Below are positions 16,801-24,667 of a stretch of 64,000 nt of DNA, piece by piece (the first letter of the stretch is position 1; every line of letters starts with the position of its first letter). Source of the DNA: Phycisphaerae bacterium (GTDB lineage: Bacteria; Planctomycetota; Phycisphaerae; UBA1845); NCBI GenBank assembly GCA_029260015.1, contig JAJDEB010000002.1:248001-312000 (forward strand), in the 5' to 3' direction. A model generated the notes under the pieces. That model did no database searches and was not told the origin of the DNA. It saw nothing but the letters and a program-made list of their open reading frames with translations. A program made the translations under genes and the position numbers.

Positions 16801-17332
16801 GCTCCATCGCATCCGTGCAGGCGACCACCACACATTTGGTTTGCAAAATATCCTGGCAAGTCTCGATCAAGAAAGCATCGACTTTGCCCTTGATCAACCC
16901 CTTGGCTTGCTCGGTGTAGCTCGAGAGCATTTCGTCCCAGGTGATTTGACCGAGAGTAACCAGCTTGGTGCCCGGCCCCATCGAGCCGATGACGAATCGC
17001 GGTTTATCGGGCGTGGCATATTTATCGCAGGCTTGGCGCGCGATCTGTGCTGCCCGTTCGTTGATTTCCTGCGTCTGCCCACCAAGATCGAAATCGTCGA
17101 GAACGTGGCGACTTGCGCCAAAGGTGTTCGTCATCACCGCGTCGCTGCCGACGGCGAGAAATTTCTCGTGAATTGAACCGATCGCGTCGGGCCGGGTGAG
17201 GTTCAGGATCTCGCAACAGTTCTCAAGGTTGTTGTAGTCAGACAACGTGAGATCGAGCGAGTGGAGCGTTGTTCCCATCGCCCCGTCGAAAACGAGAATG
17301 CGATCTTGGATGGCTTCGAGAAATTGCGACAT
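13898..17332 (-). CDS. metH: Cobalamin-dependent methionine synthase
   Basis: 1144 residues from the ATG at 17332, whose start MSQFLEAIQDRILVFDGAMGTTL matches the family (the frame is open to 17419). Transfers methyl from methyltetrahydrofolate to homocysteine through B12. All four modules are present in order: homocysteine domain with zinc cysteines about 223 (GMNCATG), 289 and 290 (GGCCGT); pterin domain (VGERTNANGSRKF); B12 domain with DVHDIGKN, the lower-ligand His near 726; and the activation domain ending with RYSFGYPACP for AdoMet binding. No cobalamin riboswitch was seen in the short 122-base upstream gap. Confidence 0.97.
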   Translation of the reverse strand: MSQFLEAIQDRILVFDGAMGTTLHSLDLTLSDYNNLENCCEILNLTRPDAIGSIHEKFLAVGSDAVMTNTFGASRHVLDDFDLGGQTQEINERAAQIARQACDKYATPDKPRFVIGSMGPGTKLVTLGQITWDEMLSSYTEQAKGLIKGKVDAFLIETCQDILQTKCVVVACTDAMEQAGIEVPIICTFTVETTGTMLVGTETLAAIVALDAYPQVKVIGMNCATGPQEMSEHVRVLSTQSTRPILIQPNAGLPELVDSKPHFPLTPKEMAKWLVEFVEDDGVGLVGGCCGTTPEHLQAVVEAMKGRKPKARDAVLEPSCSSLYQAVNFRQDNALLSVGERTNANGSRKFKELLAANDLDGMIQVGRQQVKQGSHVLDVCTAYVGRDEVADMTSLLKRTVGEVTVPLMIDSTEVPVIEAALKLAGGKCIINSINLEDGEDKLDDICRLAKRHGSALVALTIDEEGMAKTADRKLEIAQRIHDLVTKRHGIRASDLIFDALTFTLATGSEADRKLGLETIEGIRKIKEVMPDCHAILGLSNVSFGLKPPVRRVLNSVFLHHAREVGLDAAIVHATGILPYYKIDDQQKKAAEDLIYDRRKEGYDPLMALIGMFTDADTIAAEKKEKPTTIEERLKLRIIDGDRVGLESDLTAAMTTYTPLDIINDILLDGMKTVGDLFGAGQMQLPFVLQSAETMKAAVAILEPFMDKLDSESKGTVILATVRGDVHDIGKNLVDIILSNNGYTVVNLGIKQPISAIISAWEEHKADAIGMSGLLVKSTVVMKENLEVLNERGMSPVVILGGAALTRKYVEVDLTPTYKGSLHYAKDAFEGLNLMNRIMSGELVGSSAPTQKAPVKSEEKPARVLDTPTPAHSTIARDVAIPEPPFWGAKLIEQIPLKNVLAYMNEKMLFGVQWQYQRGKMTREEHDQYVKTEVRAIYRDLVAQCESENILSPKAVYGFWPCMSEGDSLIVFDPNKHDRELCRFDFPRQRKSPYWCLSDFFRPTSSGEMDVVAFSVVTVGPQVTDVALEWFNDDRYRDYLHLHGLGVETAEALAEYVHKQIRVKLGIADNDAREIPRLLQQKYQGSRYSFGYPACPRLDDQLKLWPLLNPKQIGVTISNEFQLEPEQTTTALVCHHPEAKYFNVR

Positions 17333-17454
17333 GAGGGGGCTTTTCCGGTTCAGTTTGAAAAGTAATGATATCGGCTTTGATGGTGGCTGAGCCGAACCCA
17401 ATTCCGTAGACTGTAGCATGCAAAAACGGTTTTAAGTAGTGCGGGAATAGAAAC

Positions 17455-17973
17455 TTGAGTGAATCAGATTCATCCACAATACCGGATGAAACAACCAAGC
17501 CACGTCGCGTAACCGGTTTCGGGCGGTTGTTGCTGCTTGTTGGCTCGATCGGTCCCTTAGGGCACGCGCCGGCATCGGGAACGGTGGCTGTTGCCGTCGC
17601 AGGCATACCGCTTTGCTGGTTGATGCGGACCTATCTGGATGCGACGTGGTATGCGGTGGTTACCGTTGTGTTTGCGATTGCTTCAATGGCGCTGCATCAG
17701 GTTGGCGATCGCATTTTAGGCGAATCGGACAGTCGCAAGCTGGTCTGGGACGAGTTAGCCGGTTTCTTTGTGGCGATGGCCTACGCGCCTTTGACGTGGA
17801 AAGCGATGGTGGTCGGGTTTTTTCTGGAGCGATTCATCGACATCGTCAAAGTTCCACCAGCCAACATCATCGACAAGAAGATGCACAACGGAGTGGGAGT
17901 GGTACTCGATGATATCGTCGCCGGAATCTACACAGCGTTGATTCTTTGGTTGGCGCAAGGCTGGCTAGTGTAG
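17455..17973 (+). CDS. pgpA: Phosphatidylglycerophosphatase A
   Basis: 172 residues from a TTG start at 17455. Removes phosphate from phosphatidylglycerol phosphate in phospholipid synthesis, at the inner membrane. PgpA features: GSIGPLGHAPASGTVAVAVAG near the N-terminus, HQVGDRILGESD, KLVWDELAGFFVAM, and ERFIDIVKVPPANIID followed by GVGVVLDDIVAGIYT. Three to four membrane helices. Divergent from metH. Confidence 0.93.
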   Translation: MSESDSSTIPDETTKPRRVTGFGRLLLLVGSIGPLGHAPASGTVAVAVAGIPLCWLMRTYLDATWYAVVTVVFAIASMALHQVGDRILGESDSRKLVWDELAGFFVAMAYAPLTWKAMVVGFFLERFIDIVKVPPANIIDKKMHNGVGVVLDDIVAGIYTALILWLAQGWLV

Positions 17974-18004
17974 GCCCACGCGTCATTGTGCGGGTTGCCT
18001 ACCA

Positions 18005-18033
18005 CCGTCATTCCCGCGAACGCGGGAATCCAC
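18005..18033. repeat. REP-like palindrome ATTCCCGCG-AA-CGCGGGAAT
   Basis: Near-perfect palindrome (18010-18029) inside CCGTCATTCCCGCGAACGCG and flanks, a short repeat family found dispersed in many bacterial genomes. It lies between the converging ends of pgpA and the next minus-strand gene, where it could also act as a bidirectional terminator. Confidence 0.75.
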
Positions 18034-18041
18034 TAGCCTGT

Positions 18042-18638
18042 TTAGCCCGCAGTGGCAGATGGCGACTTTCTTCCAAAGACGATTCGCCACAGAATAAAGA
18101 CCGCAAACATCGCCCCCAGCCCGACAAGCGCGACATTTTTCTTGAACCAGCTTTCATCGGATGGGCATATCACGCCGGCTATTTCCAAGGTGGTGCCGTC
18201 CTCAAATCCAACGGTCACGGTGCGTCGTTCACATGCCCCCCGCCACAACCGATCGATATTCACCTTGAAATCTCGGGTTTGCCCACGCCCAATCGCCTTC
18301 AACGGCTGCTCGACGCTGAATTCAATAATCCCTGGTTCGAGCGGTTGGCCTTCGCCCCAGTTACCGGTCATGTTGGAGCGAACCCAACCCTTCGGCGGGG
18401 TGACGGTTTTGCCATAGAAATGATCCACCACCAACGACGTGATCCGTTTGTCCGAGTGGTTGGTCACCGTCCAAACGTAATCAAAGCGATTCTCTTCAGA
18501 GCGTTTTCCTTCGACCGAGATATCAGTTGCCTGGGCGTGTGATGGTGGAATCGCTGCACATATAAACAGCGCCAAAGCCATCCGCACCGGTAACAGGCTT
18601 CGCCGCCGTCGTTCTTGGTATTGGTTGTCAAAACACAT
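18042..18638 (-). CDS. Exported protein with C-terminal membrane anchor
   Basis: 198 residues from the ATG at 18638. Signal peptide near residues 15-40 (LLPVRMALALFICAAIPPSHAQA), then a beta-rich extracytoplasmic domain of about 120 residues with two cysteines that could form a disulfide (GACERRTVTV and AGVICPSDE). A single membrane helix ALVGLGAMFAVFILWRIVFG ends in a basic tail. No known family recognised. Divergent from the large membrane protein, with which it shares the promoter region. Confidence 0.6.
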   Translation of the reverse strand: MCFDNQYQERRRRSLLPVRMALALFICAAIPPSHAQATDISVEGKRSEENRFDYVWTVTNHSDKRITSLVVDHFYGKTVTPPKGWVRSNMTGNWGEGQPLEPGIIEFSVEQPLKAIGRGQTRDFKVNIDRLWRGACERRTVTVGFEDGTTLEIAGVICPSDESWFKKNVALVGLGAMFAVFILWRIVFGRKSPSATAG

Positions 18639-18713
18639 GGTCAATCTTTTGATCCCAAGTTTGAAGTGCTGCCCTCGTTCAATTCCGCATCACCGTATTT
18701 CCACTCCGCCGAC

Positions 18714-20864
18714 ATGATATTCTCGACCGCAACATTGCGACACCTTGAACCTCATACAATCGTTGTTGCACCACAAATCCCAGCCTATGATGGCCGCGTG
18801 AACGTCTTACGCGAACTGGTCCGAAATGGTATTGTCAGCCTCGTCCTCGGGGGTATCTGCCTGTTGGAATGGGCACCCACATCGACAGCCGCGGCTGCGA
18901 TCTTGGTGCTCTGGCTTCCCGGTGCGTCGATCGTTCGGGCCATCGCCCGGCTCGACGACATTCCGGGCCGGCGGACCGTCATCGTCGCGGCATCAATGTC
19001 GCTGGTCATCTTTCCACTGAGTTGGTTCTGGCGAATTTCCAATTCGACGCTACAGGTTACCGCGTTTGTCTGCGCACTGAACATCCTGCTTGCGCTGGTC
19101 GCATACTTGGTTAGAACAAGTAACCCCGAAAACCCCGCCAGTGATTCGCCTGCGTCGAACGGACCGAGCGGTTTTACGCGATGGATGCTGGCCGGCATGT
19201 GTGTTTGGATCGCGATCTGTGTATTGGGGTCGTTCTGGATTCCGACCGCATTTCATCGGGTCGCAGCCAACGGTGCGCACGACTATGTGAAACACCACGC
19301 GATCGTCTTCTCACTCAACGAACACCCCCTGCCGCTACACAACGTGTTCAACAATCTCGATCCCGAAACGCCCTATTTTTACTACGAATACCACTACCTG
19401 TTGGCGGCATCGATACGTTCGATGGCTGGTTTGAACATCTCGATTGCGTTCGCGTTGGGGCTCGTCAGCGCGGTGCTGGCTGTCGTGGTGATTCGGCTGA
19501 CGTTTTGGATATCGCTTAACTTCACCAAGACGACTGGTGGCGCGCTTCTTTCCGCAGCGTGCGTGAGCGTGCTCGGTGGTTGGGACATCGTACCGGTTTT
19601 AATCAACGTGTTTCGTGGCCAATCCATGCCGGTGATTCTCGACTCATGGTGTCCGGTCGCATGGCGGATTCACAATGTGGCGACACAGTTCTATTGGTGC
19701 CCGCAACACGTCGCTGCGGTTTGCACGTTGATGTTGACGGCGTATTGGTTGACGCATGCGCCGAAAGGAAAATGGTGGCTGATCGTCGGGCCATGCTTGG
19801 GCGCATCGGTCTTTGGCGCAAGTGTTTACATCGCGATCCCCGTGTTCCTGGCGACCGCAGTATTCTGCCTGCATTCATGGTGGCGGGCTGACAGCGGGCG
19901 CAGCCAGTATGCAGGCGCGGTGATCTTGATCGCGGCGATCGGTGCGGTGTTAATGTTGCAGCAGGCGTTCGGATACCAGGAGATGGCCAGCCGCTTCGAC
20001 GGCGGACTCACGTTTGCTTGGGAGCGATTCCCATTGGCGGTATTCGGAAGAATCCTCGCGTCCGGGCCGCTGGCCAACTACCTCGACGCATGGTGGCTTG
20101 CCATCGTTGACTTCGGAATACCAGCCGTCGCCCTTGTACTGATCAGTCGAAACGCCTGGCAGCGGGCGTGGAGCCAAGCCGGCGTGCGGCTTCTGATTAT
20201 CGCCGGCGGGATCGGGTTCGTCGCGATGTTCACCGTACGCAGCAGCGTCAATCCGATCGACTACGGATTCCGTGTGTCGATCATGCCGACGATGATCGTC
20301 GCGGCGATACTCGCTGGCAGCCTGTTGCGTACCGATTGGATTCGGCCATCACTTCGGAAAGCACGCATGCCATTGCTGATTCTCGGCACGCTGCTGTCGT
20401 TACCGGTCGGGTTATTCGAAGCACCGTTGTCGGCAGCGAGAAGCCTACTGCAAGAGGCGGTCGATCGCGAGGATGCCGGGGCATATCGATTCCTGCGTGA
20501 AGAGACGCCTCGCAACGCAGTTGTGCAAGCCGCCCCGACGGCAGAACGCGTGACTCTGCCGCAAATCATAAGCCGCCAAATCGGCGCTTCCGATGCGGGT
20601 AATTGGCACGTACGCGTGTTTTGGCCGCCCGACACCGAGCGGCTTTATCGTGCAGTCGAGCTGGCCGATACGGCATACCGCGCTTCCGAAGCCAAGACCG
20701 CCCGCGAGGCGCTTTTGGCATTGCGGGTGACCCATGTCCTGGTTGGGACCGTTGAGGCGTCGAGATTTGGACCGATGCCGCAGTTCAAGAACGTCGCATA
20801 TTTTGAGCAAGTCTACTCCGATGACCACGCCCAGGTGTATCGCTTGACGGGGCCAGATAATTGA
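18714..20864 (+). CDS. Large polytopic membrane protein, GT-C glycosyltransferase-like
   Basis: About 716 residues from the ATG at 18714; a GTG at 18798 is an equally good start. Some 14 membrane helices are followed by a soluble extracytoplasmic domain of about 120 residues (ETPRNAVVQAAPTAERVTLP, LLALRVTHVLVGTVEASRFG, VYRLTG). The loop after an early helix carries HDYVKHHAIVFSLNEH and ETPYFYYEYHYLL, with acidic residues where GT-C enzymes hold their catalytic Asp/Glu. The architecture resembles GT-C/Chlor_Arch_YYY-type proteins using polyprenyl-phosphate sugars; the exact family is not certain. The neighbours (cysC, ligase-like gene) point to surface glycan. Confidence 0.65.
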   Translation: MIFSTATLRHLEPHTIVVAPQIPAYDGRVNVLRELVRNGIVSLVLGGICLLEWAPTSTAAAAILVLWLPGASIVRAIARLDDIPGRRTVIVAASMSLVIFPLSWFWRISNSTLQVTAFVCALNILLALVAYLVRTSNPENPASDSPASNGPSGFTRWMLAGMCVWIAICVLGSFWIPTAFHRVAANGAHDYVKHHAIVFSLNEHPLPLHNVFNNLDPETPYFYYEYHYLLAASIRSMAGLNISIAFALGLVSAVLAVVVIRLTFWISLNFTKTTGGALLSAACVSVLGGWDIVPVLINVFRGQSMPVILDSWCPVAWRIHNVATQFYWCPQHVAAVCTLMLTAYWLTHAPKGKWWLIVGPCLGASVFGASVYIAIPVFLATAVFCLHSWWRADSGRSQYAGAVILIAAIGAVLMLQQAFGYQEMASRFDGGLTFAWERFPLAVFGRILASGPLANYLDAWWLAIVDFGIPAVALVLISRNAWQRAWSQAGVRLLIIAGGIGFVAMFTVRSSVNPIDYGFRVSIMPTMIVAAILAGSLLRTDWIRPSLRKARMPLLILGTLLSLPVGLFEAPLSAARSLLQEAVDREDAGAYRFLREETPRNAVVQAAPTAERVTLPQIISRQIGASDAGNWHVRVFWPPDTERLYRAVELADTAYRASEAKTAREALLALRVTHVLVGTVEASRFGPMPQFKNVAYFEQVYSDDHAQVYRLTGPDN

Positions 20865-20914
20865 CGCGAGAATGATTCGCCGGAAAGCGAATTTCCCCTA
20901 TCATCAAGGCGAAT

Positions 20915-21535
20915 ATGAGCAAACAAAAAGCAACCAACATCACCCGCCATGCCGGCGCGACCACCCGCAGCGATCGAAGCCAACTGTTGGGCCAACGTGG
21001 ATGCCTTGTGTGGCTGACGGGCTTAAGTGGTTCGGGCAAGAGCACGATTGCTTTTGAGTTAGAGCGACTCCTGATCGAGCGTGGCCGCGCAGCCTATGTG
21101 CTCGACGGCGACAACGTTCGGCATGGACTCAACAGTAACCTTGGTTTCTCCGACGAAGATCGCGCCGAAAACATTCGCCGCATCGCGGAAGTCGGGGCAC
21201 TTTTCGTCGATGCGGGGATTATCACCATTACCGCATTCATCAGCCCGTTTCAAAAGGACCGCGCCCAAGCCCGTGATCGGCTGGCTGACGGTGAGTTTTT
21301 CGAGGTTTGGATCAATACGCCGCTGGAAATTTGCGAACAGCGCGACCCCAAAGGCCTGTACAAGAAGGCGCGGGCTGGCGAAATCACCGATTTCACCGGC
21401 ATCGATTCGCCTTACGAAGCGCCGGCAGACCCCGAATTGACCATCGCCAACGATCAGGGTTCAGCCAAGGATGCGGCAGAGCAAATCCTCAAACGGCTCG
21501 AAGCGAGCGATTGCCTGCGAGCCGGTTCAGCGTGA
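20915..21535 (+). CDS. cysC: Adenylylsulfate (APS) kinase
   Basis: 206 residues. Phosphorylates APS to PAPS. Walker A GLSGSGKST at residues 36-44, then LDGDNVRHGLNSNLGFS (APS-binding), DRAENIRRIAEVGALF, ITAFISPF and DPKGLYKKARAGEI, all in normal CysC order and length. It starts 50 bases after the GT-C-like gene. No ATP sulfurylase (CysD/CysN) or PAPS reductase is adjacent, which fits PAPS being used for sulfation of a surface polymer rather than assimilation, though these genes could be elsewhere. Confidence 0.95.
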   Translation: MSKQKATNITRHAGATTRSDRSQLLGQRGCLVWLTGLSGSGKSTIAFELERLLIERGRAAYVLDGDNVRHGLNSNLGFSDEDRAENIRRIAEVGALFVDAGIITITAFISPFQKDRAQARDRLADGEFFEVWINTPLEICEQRDPKGLYKKARAGEITDFTGIDSPYEAPADPELTIANDQGSAKDAAEQILKRLEASDCLRAGSA

Positions 21536-21591
21536 TTCGACGATCGAATGTTGCGACCTTCCGTGTCGTCCGATAACGCGAAGACCACTAC

Positions 21592-21630
21592 AAAAAAAGA
21601 GGATTCGAGCTCGCCGTGACCCGAATCCTC
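21592..21630 (-). terminator. Terminator-like hairpin facing the minus strand
   Basis: Perfect 9-bp stem: GAGGATTCG (21599-21607) with CGAATCCTC (21622-21630). On the minus strand it is directly followed by seven T (complement of 21592-21598). Both neighbouring protein genes are on the plus strand, so this terminator serves neither in sense; it suggests a short minus-strand transcript from the 21630-21786 gap. Confidence 0.7.
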
Positions 21631-21786
21631 GCGTCAGGTTGTCCGTCCGCCAGGACGTAGACCCACAACCTGACCCCCAAGCTATCGCCTAGCAAATCAG
21701 GTCACTTTAGTTAGCCACGTTGTCCGAACTAGCGGTTTTTCGCAGCGAGGAACAGGTCGCGGTCGTCGGGCGTAGCACTCGGTGAT
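21592..21786 (-). ncRNA. Candidate small RNA, minus strand
   Basis: The gap between cysC and the ligase-like gene contains a 10-bp stem (GTCAGGTTGT at 21633-21642 with ACAACCTGAC at 21665-21674). A third segment, TCAGGT at 21697-21702, could compete for the same partner. The whole ends, on the minus strand, at an intrinsic terminator. Three alternative pairing segments plus a terminator is how small RNAs and attenuators look. The promoter and 5' end are not defined; no known RNA family was recognised. Confidence 0.35.
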
Positions 21787-24108
21787 ATGGTGTCGCCCAT
21801 GAAATGGCGTTTACTCAACAATTTCAGTCTTGTTGTGCTGCTCGCGACCGTGGGTTTGCGTCCCCTTGTCTCCGAATCGTTTCACACGTCGAACGGTGCC
21901 AGTGAACTTGCGGCTGAACTCCATGATCCGGTCACCTGGCACACGCTCATCATCAACATCGCAATATTTGGCGTTTCATTGTTGGTCGCATGTCGAAGCC
22001 GATTTGTTAAGGGCGTTCGGATCAAGCGATGTGGTATCGAAGCCGGCGCATTGCTGCTGCTCGTCGCATCCATCACTGCCTGCTGGAATGCGGCAGAACA
22101 GCGACCGGCGCGACTGGCTGCCATCGACCTGTTGGGCGCATTAGCGCTAACCTGGAGCCTTGTTCAACTGCTCGAGTTTCAATGGCAGCGGTTGTTGACG
22201 CTTTCGGTGATCCTCGCAAGCGGATTGATCAACGTCGCCGAAACATTCGACCAGTCGTTCTACACCATGCGCGAAACGCAGAAGCAATACGAGCAGGATC
22301 GCGAATCCATCTGGGCCGAAAAAGGAGTCGCGTTGGATTCGCCGCAAGTCACGATGTTCGAAAACCGAATGCGATCCCGAGAAGCCACCGGCTACTTTTC
22401 GCACAGCAACATCTTCGGCGGATACATGTTGTTGGTGTTGTTTGCGGCGATTGGGATGTCACTTTTCGCCCTGCGGATTCGCCCGCCCGACGGAGGCGTC
22501 GGGTTGATGGTCACCTACGCGGTATTCGCTTGTGCGGCTGGTCTTGCGGTCTATTTGTCGAACGGTTTGGGGCCGCTGATTTCGGGCGCTTTGATGCTCG
22601 TGCTCTTGGCGGTTGTGCTTTCCCGCATGAATTGGTGGTCAAAACATCGCGGGCGGGTTTTTCTTTGTTCCGTGTGGTTGGTGATGTTCGTGGCCATCGG
22701 AGTCGCACTGTATGGCACAACCACCAATAGCCTGCCGGGCATGTCGCTGGATTTCCGTTGGCAGTACTGGACCGCATCGAGCCAGATGTTTCAGGACCAC
22801 TGGCAAACCGGCGTCGGGCCCGAAAACTTTGGCGATGCCTACCTTCAATACAAGACGATCGGTAACTCTGAGGAAGTCAAGAACCCCCATAGCCCACTGG
22901 TTCAGTTTGCGACGGAGTATGGCTTCCTGGGTTTGATCGGGTTTGTCCTTCTGCTGGCCGGCGGGGCGAAGGCGTACGCAAACACCATGATCGACGCCGA
23001 CCAAGAACAGGGCATTCAGCGAAATGACGCCGAGGGTCATTCGATAGTGACACCATATGTCACTATCCTCGTGTTCATTACGCTTATCATGTTTGTATGT
23101 CGCCACGCCATGTTGCCAAGCCAGGATTCGGCATTTGTGGCATGGTCACTGATCATGGCAATGCCAGCATGGATTCTCGTTCATGGTGTAGGCGTACTGC
23201 TTGCAGCGCGGACAGAGGGCTTTTGGGCAGCTTCGGGTCGCAGCATGGCGCTGTCGCGCGGGATGCCGGCAATTGGTTTCGGATTGGCCGCATTTCTGCT
23301 GCAGGATACGATCAATTTTGCGTTTTTCGTTCCCGGATCGCGGACGACGTTGGCTGCCATGTTCGCGCTTGCGATTGCCCGAGTCAGTAATGCCGACGAG
23401 TCGAACAGCCCCGTTGAACAGGGGAAAAGCAGGCAAGAATTTGCTGGCTTGGGGGTGCTGCTGCCTTTGGTTTTCGTCTTTGGTTGGTCGATTTACGAAT
23501 CCACATCCGTCATTTCTGCAGAGAAGGCTCTTCGAGAAGCCCGCAATCTTCATGCAGCTGGCCGAGCGACGGAATCAATCAACGAGCAATACCTCGAAGC
23601 GCGGCGACTCGATTCGCTCGATGCCGAAATACCCAAGGAGCACGCGCGATGGCTAACCCGGTCGGCTAACAATGGCGCACTTACGGCTTCGCAGGTTTCG
23701 ACCGATTTGGCCAACGCTCTCGACGCGATCAACGAGGCCGTCAAGCGAGCTCCGACCAAGCACAGTTTCTACCGATTGAAATCGCAGATTCACTTGTTGC
23801 GCCATCAAATTGGTATTGCAAGTGAAGCCACCCAAGCCGTCGAAGCGATGCGCACAGCCATAACCCTCTACCCGTCACGACCGACGAGCTACATCGAGCT
23901 GGCTGACTGCCTCGCTGAAGTGGCGACCTGCGAAGCCTTGAAGGAAGCGTTAGAGCACCTCCGACATGCCGTCGATTTGGACGACGAACGACCCCAATGG
24001 GAAGAAGTCCGTCGACTCAGCCCTCGAGTCAAAGGGGAAATTGACATGCGAAAAAATCGCATCGCCGCGATGATCGACGAGCGGGAATGTGGCAAGCTCG
24101 GGCAGTAG
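21787..24108 (+). CDS. O-antigen ligase-like (Wzy_C) membrane protein with C-terminal TPR-like region
   Basis: 773 residues. About 12 membrane helices, with the large periplasmic loop typical of O-antigen ligase/polymerase proteins: FRWQYWTASSQMFQDHWQTG, GVGPENFGDAYLQYK and NPHSPLVQFATEYGFLGLIG (the conserved NPH-x(n)-E-x-G motif). The last 200 residues are soluble, helical TPR-like repeats (EKALREARNLHAAG, LANALDAINEAVKRAPT, EALEHLRHAVDLDD), as in Wzy_C proteins of planctomycetes. Probably joins or polymerises lipid-linked glycan at the periplasmic face. Substrate unknown. Confidence 0.85.
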   Translation: MVSPMKWRLLNNFSLVVLLATVGLRPLVSESFHTSNGASELAAELHDPVTWHTLIINIAIFGVSLLVACRSRFVKGVRIKRCGIEAGALLLLVASITACWNAAEQRPARLAAIDLLGALALTWSLVQLLEFQWQRLLTLSVILASGLINVAETFDQSFYTMRETQKQYEQDRESIWAEKGVALDSPQVTMFENRMRSREATGYFSHSNIFGGYMLLVLFAAIGMSLFALRIRPPDGGVGLMVTYAVFACAAGLAVYLSNGLGPLISGALMLVLLAVVLSRMNWWSKHRGRVFLCSVWLVMFVAIGVALYGTTTNSLPGMSLDFRWQYWTASSQMFQDHWQTGVGPENFGDAYLQYKTIGNSEEVKNPHSPLVQFATEYGFLGLIGFVLLLAGGAKAYANTMIDADQEQGIQRNDAEGHSIVTPYVTILVFITLIMFVCRHAMLPSQDSAFVAWSLIMAMPAWILVHGVGVLLAARTEGFWAASGRSMALSRGMPAIGFGLAAFLLQDTINFAFFVPGSRTTLAAMFALAIARVSNADESNSPVEQGKSRQEFAGLGVLLPLVFVFGWSIYESTSVISAEKALREARNLHAAGRATESINEQYLEARRLDSLDAEIPKEHARWLTRSANNGALTASQVSTDLANALDAINEAVKRAPTKHSFYRLKSQIHLLRHQIGIASEATQAVEAMRTAITLYPSRPTSYIELADCLAEVATCEALKEALEHLRHAVDLDDERPQWEEVRRLSPRVKGEIDMRKNRIAAMIDERECGKLGQ

Positions 24109-24110
24109 CC

Positions 24111-24623
24111 CTATTTAATCGCTTTCGGGAAGCAAGTCAGAAAGCGATCAAGATGCCCCTTGGCGATGAATGTATCGACGGCTTCCACCGTCAATTCGTG
24201 GTCCATCCCCCACACGCTGCAACGATGATCTGCCCCCTTAACGTCCATCTGGATTTGCAAAACATTTTCAACCATCAGTGCAAATGGCAGCCGCGATTGC
24301 CAGTAAGCCGACAGGTGGTTGACCCCGGGCCCGCCGACGCTGATGGTGGGCGTCTGGTGCAGATCGGTGGAGTTTAAGTACCAGATGTCGCTGAGAATAA
24401 CGATGTCGGGTTCGCTATCGAGGCGTTTCAGCAGTGTTTGATAGGCAATCTGCCGGATCCGGTCGGCCAGCGGGCGATCCATCCGCTCAGCTTTCAGGCA
24501 CGCGCCGGTTACGATGAACATCATGTCCCTGCTTTCGATCGACTCCATGAATTGAGTATATCCACCTCGACCAATCTGGAACAATTCAACTGGCCAGGCC
24601 ACCCGCAGACGGCTATAAAGCAT
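24111..24623 (-). CDS. Conserved-looking hypothetical protein
   Basis: 170 residues (ATG at 24623; an alternative ATG at 24548 gives 145 residues). Soluble alpha/beta composition with a segment EPDIVILSDIWYLN preceded by an Arg/Leu-rich helix, then PTISVGGPGVNHLSAYWQ and CSVWGMDHELTVEAVDTF. No family recognised; the strongly patterned loops (GGPGVNH) suggest a real folded protein. Convergent with the ligase-like gene, ending 2 bases after its stop. Confidence 0.65.
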   Translation of the reverse strand: MLYSRLRVAWPVELFQIGRGGYTQFMESIESRDMMFIVTGACLKAERMDRPLADRIRQIAYQTLLKRLDSEPDIVILSDIWYLNSTDLHQTPTISVGGPGVNHLSAYWQSRLPFALMVENVLQIQMDVKGADHRCSVWGMDHELTVEAVDTFIAKGHLDRFLTCFPKAIK

Positions 24624-24667
24624 TCCGCATTAGGATTTTAATCGGCCTACGTTTTTCAACTGAGACA

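Noticed and set aside
17333..17454. Cobalamin riboswitch for metH
   Set aside because: The upstream gap is only 122 bases before a divergent gene and has no B12-box-like sequence.
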